Assembly (NCBI GenBank): GCA_964020975.1
Contig: OZ026628.1
Coordinates: forward strand, 59,360,516 to 59,424,515
Length of the DNA: 64,000 nt
Source: Hermodice carunculata
Taxonomy: Eukaryota > Annelida > Polychaeta > Eunicida > Amphinomidae
Direction of reading: 5' to 3'
Of the stretch, positions 1 to 13,800 are shown one piece after another (position 1 is the stretch's first letter; each line of letters starts with the position of its first letter). The position numbers and the translations under genes are program-made. Under the pieces are notes generated by a model that had not been told where the DNA came from, did not search any database, and saw nothing but the letters and a program-made list of their open reading frames with translations.

Positions 1-1829
1 ATTAAAAAAAGAAAAAAAGTGAGTCAGTGACAAATAATTCCCGGAAATATTTAGTTGTGACCTTTATCTGCTAATATATATTATTACTGGTAATCAACAT
101 TATTATGACATGGTCATACCTAATTAACTCTTTCAATGCCAAGTTTAAACCTGGGTCAACAGCTATTAGAATTCGGCGCACTTCCCACGCAATGCGTGCA
201 GATTACACCACAAATAGCTGTTTGGCAGAACCAAACTTTTCCTGAGTCTATTATCTTAAGTCTAGGCGTGCTTGCTCTTGAATGAAAGGGTCCTGCATGA
301 GAAATTTGAATATCATAATTATTGTGATTCAAATATATATGACTTAGTGTGAATAAAGTCGCTAACGGCAATGAAAAATTTAAGAAAGAAAACAAGTATA
401 GGTAGAAGAAAACAAAAAATATGCCTACATTAACAGGTTTAAAACTTTATTAAACATTTATTATAAAGTTACATATCTTTCAGCAGCAAGTATATCCAGT
501 CGCTTTCATACTTTATTTGAAAGTGAAGTTCTTGAAAAAAGGCTGACTGTTATAATTTCCAAATACAGAAGCAGCTCAATTTAAGTGTCGCTTAAGTGAT
601 AGAATTAGCTCCAGTCGTGTAAGTCAGGCGACAACTCCGTTGCTCCTTGGAGTAATTATATATATTTGAATTTGAATTTGGAAACTATTGCGGAGTAAAT
701 TCATAGGCAATGTCATGATCAGATTATAAATCATGATTTGATCATGATATTGCCTATGAATTTACAAGGTCTTAAAAAGAAGGATAAACTAAATACGCAA
801 GGAGATGTCCTTCAGATTTTTAAATAGGTCCAAGTGAATTTTTTCTCATAGTGTCTTACATGTGGGACAAAGTCGGGAATTTCAACGCAAAACAGACTAT
901 CGGGGCTTCAGAAGGTTTAGCTATAGGCCTAACTTAGATTCAGGTTAGTGATAGATGAATACAAAAGTTGACATAAGTTTTCCTCTGCCTGGGCCTATAT
1001 AAGCCCAGTTATTACTTTGGCTTTATTACCGGTATGTCTATGGCTTCGTTCAGTTCTTCATTCACGAAAGTCAACCATATCGGCATGTACTCTGTGGGTT
1101 ATGAATGCAGATAATATCTACGGTAACACAAAGAGTCACTTACAGTCGGTGTAGGCCTATCATTGTGATGATCACTTAGGATTAATAAGTGCATGTAATT
1201 ACTTACTTTTCAAATAATATATTCATTGGACGTCAGTCGCGCTTGCCAGGCTTCCACGGTTACGCCTGCCGAGTGCTGGCGGTCTGTAACTGCATGATAC
1301 GCATAAATGCAGCAGAGCGTGTTAGGCCGCGTGTACGCAAGGTAATGACTAATCGCCCGTGATTTGACTCAGACGGCATTTTTGGCACCTTGGACGCTCC
1401 CCCCCCTCGATCCGCGCCTGGTAGCTCCTTATGAGTTGACTGGTTTTGAAACGAAGTACTGAATGTAGTGCTTCCATTTGCAACAAGAAAGTATCAACTG
1501 CCCTAAAATGATTTACATCACCTACAACACGGAAAATAATTGTTTATTCTTTCAGCATGGATGGTGAAAATATGTGCCTCCGGTCATATATTTTTTTCCT
1601 ACCAGCAGTGACCGGTACAGGGGTCTGACTGTATGATAAGAGATACCTGCATGTCTGTAATTTATGTTAAAACATGCACACTCATCCATATAAAAAAAAT
1701 CAAAGCTGTACAAGAATCAATTTATGAAAATAAAAGTAAAATAAAATATAGTGAAAGTTTTCAGATTTTATTTGTTAATCAGTCTTGGACTAAATTATAT
1801 TCTTTAATTATTTGAAAAATTACATGTTC
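1..1829. other. Intergenic stretch, no gene seen
   Basis: I see no convincing coding sequence or splice-flanked exon here. Apart from the hairpin at 695-765 the only compositional feature is a short GC-richer patch around 1235-1430, with a C run near 1399-1407, inside otherwise AT-rich DNA. This patch could be an old repeat, but I could not assign it to a family. Confidence 0.5.
695..765. repeat. Short hairpin (27-nt inverted repeat)
   Basis: The left arm begins GTAAATTCATAGGCAATG at 695 and the right arm ends with its reverse complement at 765. The arms are about 27 nt long with one mismatch, separated by a loop of about 17 nt. I saw no coding context. It could be a small foldback element or a structured transcript; nothing in the sequence decides between these. 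Confidence 0.75.
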
Positions 1830-1869
1830 CAATGAATTCTTTTCACATTACTTGGTCCTCCCTTGTTAC

Positions 1870-3840
1870 AAGTTATTTATTACATTTCACAATGACCATT
1901 ATGCCTGCAATGGTTATGTGCCATGTTATAACTATCACACAACAAATGGCAAAACTAATGATAAGTGGGCCCATGAGCAAAGAAGAATGTAAAACAGACA
2001 GATACCTGTCGCCTACATTAAGAACTTCGGAAAATATAACAGAAAACTGTCTTGGAGTGGAAATTTTCTTCTTAAATTGGGACAAAGTTGGCAGGTTTCT
2101 AGTTTCCGACGGAAGAAGGTTCCACAACGTGACAGCAGAAGGAAAAAAAGGAGTTTTCGAATAAGATTGTTCTACAATTGAAAGAGGGGAAGTCTGAGCG
2201 TCTGCTTTGATCGAGTTGTGCCCTAGTATTAAGGTGAATGTTGGATTATTGGGGCGAAGAGAGTACAAATAGATAGGGGTTAATTTATGAACTATTTTAT
2301 GCATCATGATTTGTTCGGATCTTTCTCTTCGTTTGGATAGGGTCTCCCAGCCAATTTCTTCGTATAGCTTTCCTATAGGGGTGGTTTTCATTGCTCCTGT
2401 CACGATGCGGGCCTGTCTTCCAAAATTTTTACATCATCCTGCGTACAGCCATCCCAGCCCACATTTCCGTACTCTAAAATAGGTCAAATAAAGGAGGTAT
2501 AAATCGTTTCTAATGTGTCAGGATCCAGGCGATACTGTACAGTTTTCAGAATGTTTACTTTTTTACAGGCTTTAGTTGCAATTTGTTTAACATGCTCATT
2601 CCATTTTAGATCTGATCTTAAAGCAAAACCCAGAGGCTAGTGTTCTAAAACATTCTCTTATTGGTGACCTTGGAACAATCAATGGAGGGTGATCAGGGGG
2701 ATTTCTCTTAAGAGAGACAAGCATGGTGTCTGCTTTGAGAGCATTAAAGGATATAAGCCATTGCCTAGACCATTCAACCAGGGAGGTCAGATCATCGTTC
2801 ATGACAGTAGCAGCATGAAAGGATCTTCAATAGTAAGATAAAGGGACGCAAAGAGTTTGACTTCTGAATTTACAACGTTGACTATATCATTATTATAAAT
2901 CAAAAACAGGAAGGGACCTATTACAGATCCTTGAGGCACACCAGCGCTTATAGTTCCCCAGCTACAGGACTGCCCATTTAAAACGACGCTTTGCCTCCGA
3001 TTATAGAGGTAATCTTCAAACCATGTCAGAAGATTGTCAACGATGCCGTTTTTTTCCAGTTTATGAGTAAGACCTTTTTGCCAGACTTTATCGAAAGCCT
3101 TGCTAATATCGAGGAAAACAATTCTGACTGCTTTTTGCTGATCAATGGCTAAGCATAGCTCATGGTATAGGAAAGTAACTGATTACGGTTGAGTCACCAG
3201 GAATAAATCTTGACTGGTTTGCTGAAATGAACATGTTGTCCCGAAAAAAATTGAACACATTTGAAAATACCTTTTTCCATTACTTTCCCTGTACAGCTTA
3301 AAAGGGATTTCGGACGGCAGTTGTTACACATGTTCTCGTTGCTCTTTTTGTGTAAAGGAATCACGTGAGCTTCTTTCCAACTAGACGGGAACTGTTTCTG
3401 ATATAGAGATAAATTGAATAGTTTAGTGAGAGGTCTATAAATAACAGGAGCTGCTTCTTTCAAAAGTCTGGTACTAATCCCATGCGGACCAGTTGCTGTA
3501 ATAGTATCAAGACTTTTGAGTATGTCCAGTACGTCACCTTCAAAAATGTTTAAACCTCCGAGTGTATTTAAGGGGTGATCAGGCGGTAGAGGATTTGCAA
3601 TTGAAGATGAGTCAAAAGTGCTTTGACTCAAGAAAAACGAGTTGAAGATTTCTGCTTTGGAAGCGTTGTCGGTGACTTGTTTGCCATTAAATAATAAAGA
3701 AGGTATATTCTAATGATGATTTCTATTCAAAAAATGTTTAACAGTTTTCCACCACGCTTTCAGTTTGTTTTTAGAATTAGCTATATAAAAGGTTAAACTG
3801 TGAGGAAACAGAACGCACATTACCTTGTTTACCAAAGTAT
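1870..3840 (-). mobile_element. LINE remnant, Jockey/CR1-like reverse transcriptase
   Basis: The minus strand holds successive pieces of a non-LTR retrotransposon ORF2. The region around 3630-3190 gives the early reverse-transcriptase motifs (a TGPHGIS start, then IPLHKKSN). About 3140-2880 gives the WFEDYLYNR and GVPQGSVIGP region. About 2400-2040 gives the C-terminal part with GWETLSKRRER and a WNLLPSETRNL motif typical of these ORF2 ends. Stops and frame changes separate the pieces and the endonuclease is absent, so it is an old 5'-truncated copy. It lies just downstream of the Ig receptor gene, on the same strand. Confidence 0.85.
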
Positions 3841-4427
3841 AAAAAGGGAAGTTGACTGCTAGCAATTATGATTATGTGTAATTATGCCTCTTCCAAATAC
3901 AAGTAAAAGGCCAGTAAGTACGGAATGCGCGAAAGTTCTGCTTATACACCAAGCAACCTGTGAACAAAGTTGTTAAATACGCTTTTCGCAGTTACTAAAG
4001 TTACTAATGCTTTCATCACGTCCAGATGCTAAACATCAATGGGAATAAAAATATCATCTGTGTGGGAGTAAGCAAGAATGGTGGCGGTTTGCAAATGTAC
4101 CGCTTATACTCTACATGCGTATAAAGCAATATGAACCTTCATAACAAACTTAAACATTACACATGATATTGCTAGTGGAAATTTAGAAATTGTGAGGCAC
4201 ATAGGACACCATAGGAACCCGCATAATTCTTGTCAGAAATATAACCGATTGTCTTGCTTTGCTGGTAGAACATAATAATCCATAAGTCAATGGGCAGAGT
4301 TTTGTAACATACATTAAGCTCCTCATTGTTCAGTGTAGTCGTTCCAAGCCAGGTCTAATCTTGCAATTTGCCAGTGCTTGAAGAGATGATTCGCATAGCG
4401 GGTTGAGGATGCAGTTGCACTGCCCTT

Positions 4428-4867
4428 CTAGAGAATTTCTGAATACTCATTTCGTTGTGTATCGTGAGTAGATATGGATTCATATATCCCACGTATATGA
4501 GATACAGAAGCGGAACCAGGAGTAACATATATTGTTTGGTTGAAACGGTCATTTGATACGGCTTTTGGTAAATTGACTGACTTTGCGTGTGAAATACCCT
4601 TGACGTCAGCGCCTGGTCGGTATCGACCGGCGCAATGACCTCGCGGTAAAGTACATACACGACCAAAATCATGTTGTGTGGTGTGTATATTATCCAAAGT
4701 GACTGCGCGGTTTCTTGAGAATATTTCCTTTAAATGTGTCACAGAGTATGCATGTGGCAGTGTGTCAGCTGTAGTCTGAGCAGCATGTGGTAACTGAGTT
4801 GACTCTGGAGGTTGTGGTGCGCACGGGGCGGATGCACGTTGATTTGTGGGCTCCAAATATGGCGACT
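4428..4867 (-). CDS. Ig receptor exon 4: cytoplasmic tail
   Basis: The last exon starts after ACCACCACAG with a CTAAC branch-point-like motif about 30 nt upstream, and runs to a stop at 4428-4430. It encodes about 146 residues, rich in Pro, Ser and Thr near its start. Tyrosine motifs are YLEP (178), YSVT (215), YRPG (257), YVTP (288), YESI (303) and YSEI (316). YESI and YSEI are nine residues apart, fitting the general YxxL/I-x(6-12)-YxxL/I rule, though the usual acidic residue at -3 is missing. YLEP and YVTP resemble Crk-type SH2 sites (YxxP). No enzyme domain is present. Confidence 0.75.
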
Positions 4868-7800
4868 CTGTGGTGGTAAAATCATTGCTGATTGTTAGCA
4901 TTAAATGACGGTAACATATTTACATTTAAGCAGTACTTCACTGATATTTAGGCAATGAAAACCCGAACATGCCAAAATTGACTTTGTGTTATGAAATAGG
5001 TTGCATCGTAAAATTTCTTGATGGTAAGAAGTTGTCCTGAATGACCCAAAACAACACGTGCACTGAGCAGTCTCAGTGAATGAAATTTGGGCCACGAGTC
5101 TGTAGAACTGAAGGCAAAGGTCACAAATAGGTATAGTAATAACTTGACGGAAAAACGTAAAGTAGTACAATTAAATATTATGGAAGCTCAGGCCAATAGC
5201 CTGGCTTTCACACAGCTTTCTTTAATTTTGCAGTAAAAATGCAATAATGTAGATCTTTTAATTGTTCGACAAAAGTCACTTTGGGAGTGAAAGGGTTAGT
5301 GTTACTTGAACTCTACATTCCAGTAAAAAGCTGTTGTATTGACTGTCTATAAGCATCCTTGGCTGTTCAACAGAAAGACACTACTTGATATATCATCAAA
5401 GCTACTCGACATAGTTTAGATGCTTCATCTGAGTTGCTTCGATACCATGCTGATACAAAATAGCATGTGTTGACTCTCTGTTAGCATTCTGGATGTTAAA
5501 AGAAACTACTATACATTTCATAAAAATATTCCCGATAGTTAGGCTGTGTAATCATAACTGCTTCAGTACCTTACAGATACTGAATAGCATGTATGGACTG
5601 TTTGTAGCGTGGAATACACTTCTGTAGAATTCTTAAAGATTCTTCATAAATACATTTTACTCTCAGGCCACAGGATTCAGGTATGTATTTGTAGCTAAAA
5701 CTGCTTAGCTGTAAATTTTACAAGGTTTATTTCATATCATATTTTTCTAAAAGCCAAGAGAATAAAATTATTCCTCAGTATTCCTTGTACACCCTACTCA
5801 AAAGTCCCTGCCATATTTGGAGCACTACTGATCTCTGGTGGCAGAAACCAGAATGAGGCTGTGGGGTACATCAATTCAAGTTCCAGTTTACTTGCATGTC
5901 TTGCAAAGTAAGCAAATTTAACATGCAAGTGCACGGGGACTTGAATTGGTATCCCCCACAGCCTAATTGTGGTTTCTGCCACCAGAGGTCAGTAGTGCTT
6001 CAAATATGGCAGGGACCTTTGAATTGGGCGTACACTTTTGCGAGAAAAGCATGTGGGACCTTGGTGCTCATTGATGAGATCGACATTGCCGTCGTTGGTA
6101 TTTTAACTACAAGTGGGTAATGTGCATAATTACAGTTCTAAAAATATACATCAATGAATGCTAGCTACTGCCCAATCAGACCATTGATGTTTCTCTTCTG
6201 AATATGCTGATCACAGAACTGAAGATCTTATGCAAAAAATCGTAATTGTTTGAATGTCAAAATGCAACTAAATTCGAACCACTTAAGAGGAACTGCTCTC
6301 AGTTATAATACGGATGCTTAATTCATACTCCTCGTCAAAACAAAATCATCGAAGTACCGGCATGCCTAGAGTTTAGAGAATATAATGGTCCAGGTCAATA
6401 GCTATCCTCAGATCGCTTTGAGCGTATTGCGTGTCAAAGATGTAAAACAGAATCGCCATTTACACATGTTAGGAAGGAGGCAGGAATGCTGCTCCAAGAG
6501 CATGCAGAATCATGGCACCAAATTGTCCTTTCCTACCTTCTGAAGATACCTGGCTTGATTTCTTCAGTTGCAATCTGATGCGGTAACCAGCTGCAGTGGC
6601 GAAAAGCACAGCAAAGAAAACCACAAGTCCGACAGTAATTGGAATAGCCAAACTGGACTCTGTAAAGCATTGGATTGAGGACAATTGGTATTTCATGCTC
6701 TTTTGTGACCACCATCGTCATTCATATCATCGATAAAATTGAGAATACTGGAAGAGAGTAATCCTTCTACTGTAAAGGCCCCATAAGTCACCAACATTTT
6801 TTGGGAAAGTGCATCATGGTTCAAAAATGTAACTTTAAGAAGCAAAGTGCCCCACAAACACAATGCCTGTTGCTCCGTCGATATAACATCAACTGTCTAC
6901 TCTGCCAGCTGAGTTTAAACGGTGGGTGGTTTTCCATTTTCCACCTGTCATACTTCTGTTCATAATTACATGTGCAAATTCTTTTTAAAACCTTCAATCA
7001 ACTGGTCAATTTTAAACTTGGTGGCTATATTCTTTGGGTGTGCTTATAGTAAATATATTAAATCGGGTTAGGCTCCAGTGATTTTTTACGTTTTATGACT
7101 TGTGAATTGTTTCTTCAAAGTCTTAGAAATTATTAAGATGATGATATTAATAAACCCTCCACTTATATAGCCATTGAAATACTAATAAACGCTTTTATTC
7201 GCTTTGTATATTGAAAAGTAGTATATGTACAGATCACGACAAAACTACAATTGGAAGTAAAAATTACCACCAATACATATATTTTATTCTCTAAGTATAG
7301 GATTAAAATGATCCAGGGTACTGAGATCCTGTAAAATTATGTCATATATATAGGGATGGGGTCAAACTTAAGCAACTTGGACAAATTTATCTTCAAATAG
7401 AAGATGTTTTAGTTTTCTGATAAATTTCTTCCTCCTGCTTTAACTCTTGACATTGAAGGAAGTATATTCCAAAGTAAAGGAACAGCCACAGCATTAGGCC
7501 TTGTCACCACATATACGAAAATTTCTCCTAGGCTATTTCAAGAGACACTAGCTTTGATATCACAAGGGTGGTAAGCGGTCATATAGCACAAATAGGTCAT
7601 GCTATGGTGGGGCTAGCGACCTGACAGAATGATTTTATTTGATTCTAGGGTGTATTGGCAGCCAGGTAAGTTCACATATGTGGTCACACTTTTTGGTGTC
7701 AGTTACTGACCAGGCTACACAATAGGAGAGGACAGAACTGACCTTAAGGTGATTAATTTCAAGGGTGACATACACTACACAAGTGAACAATAACACACTT

Positions 7801-10800
7801 GTTTCTCTCTTTTTTTTTAAATATGACATACTGCATGCCTCAAAAGCTAAATTTCTTCTTTTTAGCACCATATACCCTATTTAACTGGCAATGGCAGATA
7901 GCTGCGATGTTGCGTGCTAACACAGAAAATTGGCTCATATATTCCTCCAAGGGAATGTTGATTTTTATCGATCCTGATCAACTGATGTGATGAATAAATA
8001 CAAACTGAGATTTATCAGCATACAATTTTTGACAGTTCAAACAAATCCTTCAATTCAATGGAATTGCTTTCAAAATATTACAGAAAAAGATATTAGCACC
8101 AATAGATATTAGACTTGCATCCTTGGTCAGGCGAGTTGTGTTTTTGAATCAATCTTTGTTTGTTTTTGCATTTTGGACTTCTCCAAAACCACTGACTCGA
8201 TTTTTTTCTTCAAACAAAGTTGGAATGTATACCAGTTTCCCTTTATCGGTGACTGCCAGTAATAAGTCAGTAGTGAAAACTACTTCTTAACATTGGTATT
8301 GGAAGATGATGTTGATGTTTTGAGAAATTCTTGAATCTCTGCCTTGGCTGTATTTAACCTAACTCTCATTGTTGGGTCGAAATTTATGAATCTGGGCAAA
8401 GTTGTTCTGAGCTGTCAGCTTTGTTTTATACCACATTTGCTCACTGTGTTGCTATCATCTCCTGATTTTTATGAATTTAATTTTTAACCACTTAATGGTC
8501 AGTAATAGTACGTATTGGCATAGTGAGCATAGATACACGAGTAACATCCTTGCACATGTATTGTCTTAAAGTTTCGTTACTCTTCTGTGTGTCTTTGGTA
8601 GTACCAGGTGTGACTCAAGTTGAACCCTTTAAAAAGAACTGCTCGGAATTGTAATTAGGGTGCTTGATACATGTTCCTTGTAAAATCACATTTTAATTTA
8701 AGTACCAACATGCATGTGGTGACATGGAAGGGAATAGTCCAGGACAACAGCTGTTCTTGGCACACATTTGGTGCAAAGCTTTTGCAGAGGCCATCAGACA
8801 ACTTAAAAATGGTCCAAGTCAACCGTTTTCCTGGGCCTTCTATTGGCATATGAAGCTGTTGGTTGAGTCAAAATGCGGTGGCAGTGAGACACGGAAAGGG
8901 ATCCTTGAATGCAGATATATGCATATGAAGTTTTCAAAAAACAGTTGACCAGATCGTGTGGAGGGGTGGCGTAAATTTACCTTGTGTTGGTCACTACCAA
9001 GCGTTTCAAAGTCCTGCATCATTAACCTTTTGCATTATTGGCAATAGTTTTGTTGTTTATTTTTCACAAATATTTATTGGCTTCTTACGTGAAAGTGGTC
9101 GGGGGTAATGTTTCATAATTGTTTCACAATTACACAGGGATACAACTACAGATCAGATTATATGAATGACTTTACCCTAATTGGAAACTTCCTATGGTAA
9201 TATTTTTCATTATATTTAATTTCTGGTGTATTCCTCAAGAAAGTGTAAGATCAGGCAAGACTTTCACATTTGTCCATGATTATACAGGGGCTCAGTTGAG
9301 ATCATGACCCATTTCCAGCATCTTTATCATTTATTTTAGAGCTACATGACTTTGATATTGCATTGATAATGACCTTCTTTACTGGTAAGGTAGGAGCTGC
9401 ATCTTGATAGCCATGGAATCATAGGGTAACTGTTATGGATTATGTTTTTAGCTTGTAAGTTATAAGAACTTTGGAATAAAACATGTAGTTCTGTACCTAT
9501 GGTACAATTTCAAACAAGTGATATCGACCATATATCTAATATTATAGGGCAAGTCTACTGAATTTTAATCAACCATCTACCTTTATCAAGGCATATCTAG
9601 CAGATGTACTATCATACATTTCAGATAGCGTATCACTGCTTTCATATTGAAATTCGAAGTCCAAATTTTACACTAGCAAATATTACACTTCTCAAGCAAG
9701 ACACTGGGGACATGATCCTCACAATTATGTGAATGTTATATTAACGTTTACAACCTTAGAAGTAATTTTAATATTTATTTAAGTTTGCAAACAGATTTTA
9801 CTTCCTCACACTCACTTCTTTTCTCATCATGTTTATACCAGGGTTAGCTTTCGACGTTCAAACTTTGGATCAATTTAAACACTGTGAGCTAGTGGGGTCT
9901 GTCTCAAAGGCTATGTTGTCAATAAATATTATGGTGTGTCCTTACGAGTGAAGCATTAATTGTACCATATTTCCATTTGAACATTTTTTTCCATATTATC
10001 GCTTTGTGTCAAACAAAAGGGTTAATAGTTACCAACAGTTGCAATGAAGATTTTGTATCGAACTTGAAAGTTTATATCCGGGATGCTGCATTGGTAAATT
10101 CCTCCATCTTCAGCCTTGACATCACTAATTGTCAGGGTACCGTTTTCCACTGACATCTTAAACCTTTCAGCATAATGGTTATGCAGCTTTGCTGATTTCT
10201 CATAGAGATAATATGTCCCAACAATCTTTAACTCATGTGGCTGGTCAGATGGCCCATGCAGCACCTTGGTCCATTCTACATAGGCAGTTGAATTTAATGC
10301 ATGGAAATCATGGCAAGGAATTTGTAGTGTCGATTCTTCGTTTATGGAAAGGGCAATTGGTTCACTGTTCAAGGAAATGGTCACTACAAAAGACAACATA
10401 TATAATAAAGTGTATGTATGTATGTATGTATGTATGTATGTATGTATGTATGTATGTATGTATGTATGTGTGTATGTATGTATCAATGGACCGGTGGGTT
10501 GGTGGATGGATAGCGATATGGGCAGGTAGAGAGAGATTTGGCTTTGAATTGCAGAAAAAACCACTGGTGCCACAGATCTGTATACAACTGCCACCTGAAG
10601 CTAAATTTTGCATTTGATGAGATTTTCCTCTCGCTCTCTCTCTCTAACACACACACACACACGTATATCTGTTTGTGACAGGTCACATATTTAGATTGGT
10701 GATATATCAGGCTGTTGGATTAAAGGTAGGGTTATCTGTTAAGGTGAATGTTTTCCTGTTAAACAAGCTTTTGTTGAATGGCAACTTTACCAGGTCGATG

Positions 10801-13800
10801 AATCTTGCACGATAGCATCACATACTTGATCATGGCATGCTGGTACAAAACTATCTATTATGCATATGTTACCTACTTTATCCTCACAAGCATGATATTG
10901 TGGTACTTACTGACTTGTCCCTGGTACGGGAAGTGATGGCTGGACACCGGAAGTACATCTGAAGTTTTTTACAATGACAGACCAGGGCTCCCAGCTTTTG
11001 CCTGGGAACCCTTAAGAGGACTAGTCATGAAAGTTGGTGCCTACAGGACCAGACTATGCTACCCCAGCAGAAGACATCCACAGGCACAGTGGACTCTCTA
11101 TATTTCTGGTGCATTCATAACAGAGTGGTCCCAGAAATAGTAGGATTCCATGGATAAGTTTCAGAATTTTCCAAAATTAAGACTAATGTTTTGAAGAGTT
11201 GTAAAAAACATGATTGGAATTTTTGTTGGCATTCTTTGTGGAATCATATGGTTGACTTCATGGATTGATTACATGAAAATTACGCTAGGTATCTGTGAAT
11301 TACTGTATGCATTTGCCTGATTTATAAGTAGGCAGAGTAAAAGTCCTCACTGTGTCCATAACCTGATGAAAGGAGTAGTCAGATGTTAAATTGGCCCGAT
11401 TGAAAAAATATGCATTGAAGTACTTTTCTGTCAGTAGCAAGTGTCACTGACTTTTCTCAAGTGCAGAAAAATTTGAACCCTGGATATCTGAGTTGTGTTA
11501 AAGCTTAGCTGTAGTGACACCTGAAATTCTCAATATAGGTAGCATTACTATTCAGGCAGTATAGAGAAGTAGAATTCTTTGAAAAAACATATTAGGGCCA
11601 CAGAACAAACACACATTACAATGTTTAAAGTAGAAAGTGGTGTATTATAATAATGATAGTTTTTCATTGGGTTGCATTGTTACGATGCCCACCTTTTGAA
11701 TATTAGCAGAACTCAACAAAGAATGACAACAATGATATAACTTTATAAATAACGATATATTAACAATCAAAATCAGTACAAAGTAGGTACACTTGTTTCC
11801 ACTGGTATTTTAACAGTCAAACAGTCTTATATAAATCCTAATCCCTGGTAAGATTATCCACAGGTACTGTCAACAGTTCCTGGTCCTATGACAGGTGCCA
11901 AATGATCTATTACAAATTCCACAGAGGTATGGTTTGGGTTCCAATGTGGTACTTTAGGATGGGGTGCTGATCCAATCCCACAGAGGTATGGTTTGGTTAC
12001 AATGTTGCACAATATACCAGTCCACGCAAAGTCAAGGTCCACGCTCCAAAGGTACAAATTAAACAATGGCTCGCAGTCCCACTGGCTTGATGACAACACA
12101 GAAAGCTGCTGTCAGATCCTTCAGAATTCTCTCCTCTTCTTAGCCAGAAAATTATCTGCTTTATATAAACACAGAGAAATATCACCACTGTTCTAGTGTT
12201 CTCCAATTAGTCACACATCACATTGAGACCTGTCTGGGTCACCTCATATGAATGTAGGTCACCAGTCTAGCTTCTTCCACCTGTTTACAAATAACATGTG
12301 AGTCACCCACAAAAAAAGGCCTCAGTGCCTCTGCAGCGACCCTGCACAGTATTTATTAAACTCAATGACTCGGCACACACTGAATGAATACAGTGACCTG
12401 TGGAAATGAAAAATAACAGCCCTACACATTTTCATAACACCCCCCCTCCTTGGAGAAAGAAAAAAATAGACATATAAGGAAAATTTTTCTTCCCAATTGT
12501 CAATGTTACTTCTAAGGTATTGTAACCTACAGTGCACACTCATTTCCAACAAGATATATCTACTCTTTTTACAAAGTGGCATTAACATTCATATAGATTA
12601 ATCATACCATATCTTGAACTGTTTTACTGTTATAAACACACATATGCTTCTAGTTGACACCGTTGCACTGTTTAGACAAATCTCATCGAACTGAGGAAGA
12701 GTTTTACTGTCAACAATACAAACTCCTTTGCATCACAATATGGATTAATATCCTGTTCACTCACTTAAACATTAATTCTGCCCACATTTCAATTTGACAT
12801 GCTATATAAACAATATTACTGACAATTGTCTTATCATGTGAACACATTCAGGTGAGTAATATTTATATAATTTTCACCCTGCTTAGTGCATCCGCAACCA
12901 CATTGTCCCTGACGTGGACATGCTCAATTTTCTGATTATATCCTTGTAGATACAAACTCCATCTGCTCTGATTTTGGTCTTTGAACTGATCCAAAAACCT
13001 TTAAAGGACAGTGATCAGAGTATATCAGTACTGGATATAGACCTGAGGAAATATATACTTCACAATGTTGAAGTGCTAACAATAAAGCAAGTGCTTCTTT
13101 CTAGATGGTGGAATATTTCCTTTGGAAATGTTTTGGAAAAATAACTCACAGGGTGTTCCAAACCATCAATACCATCCTGTATTAACAGACCACCTGCTGC
13201 CACATCACTTGCATCTCCTGCAATCTTGAATGGCTTCTCAAAATCTGGGGCAGAAAGAACCAGTGCATTGGAGAGTTTAGCTTTCAGCTCTTGGAATGCG
13301 CACTGGCACTGATCATTCCAAATGAACTTTTCTTTCTTTTTTAACAATTTTGTCAATGGTTCAGTGATATCTGAATTTTTTTACAGAATTTCCTGTAATA
13401 TCCAGCCATGCCTAAAACCGTAATAGTTCCTTTTTTTGTTGTTTGCTGAGGAAAGTCGAAAATTGCTTGACTTTTTGCTGTTTTTGGCAACATTTTTCCA
13501 TTACCCACTTTATAGCCCAAGTATGTCACTTCAGATTGACCAAGTTCACTTTTGTTTAAGTTCACCGTCAGACTTGGTCACAATTCACTGGATTAACTGT
13601 CTTCATATACCACCCTTCCATTTCCACACTCCAGCATCCAGACTTTTCACCCAACATACTGAGGAGTGATTAAGGCATTACAGGTGATAATGGTCTATGT
13701 CGTGTTATATTTACATCAATTAGAAGAGTCCAGAATTAGCACATTTATGTATATTTGGTCTTTACACTACCAGATACAGACAATTCATGGGGGCGAGAGG

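Noticed and set aside
1832-2164. Plus-strand frame of 110 codons
   Set aside because: It is the antisense shadow of the LINE reverse-transcriptase C-terminus on the minus strand.
8655-9022. Overlapping frames on both strands
   Set aside because: No domain, and the left part overlaps a dispersed repeat.
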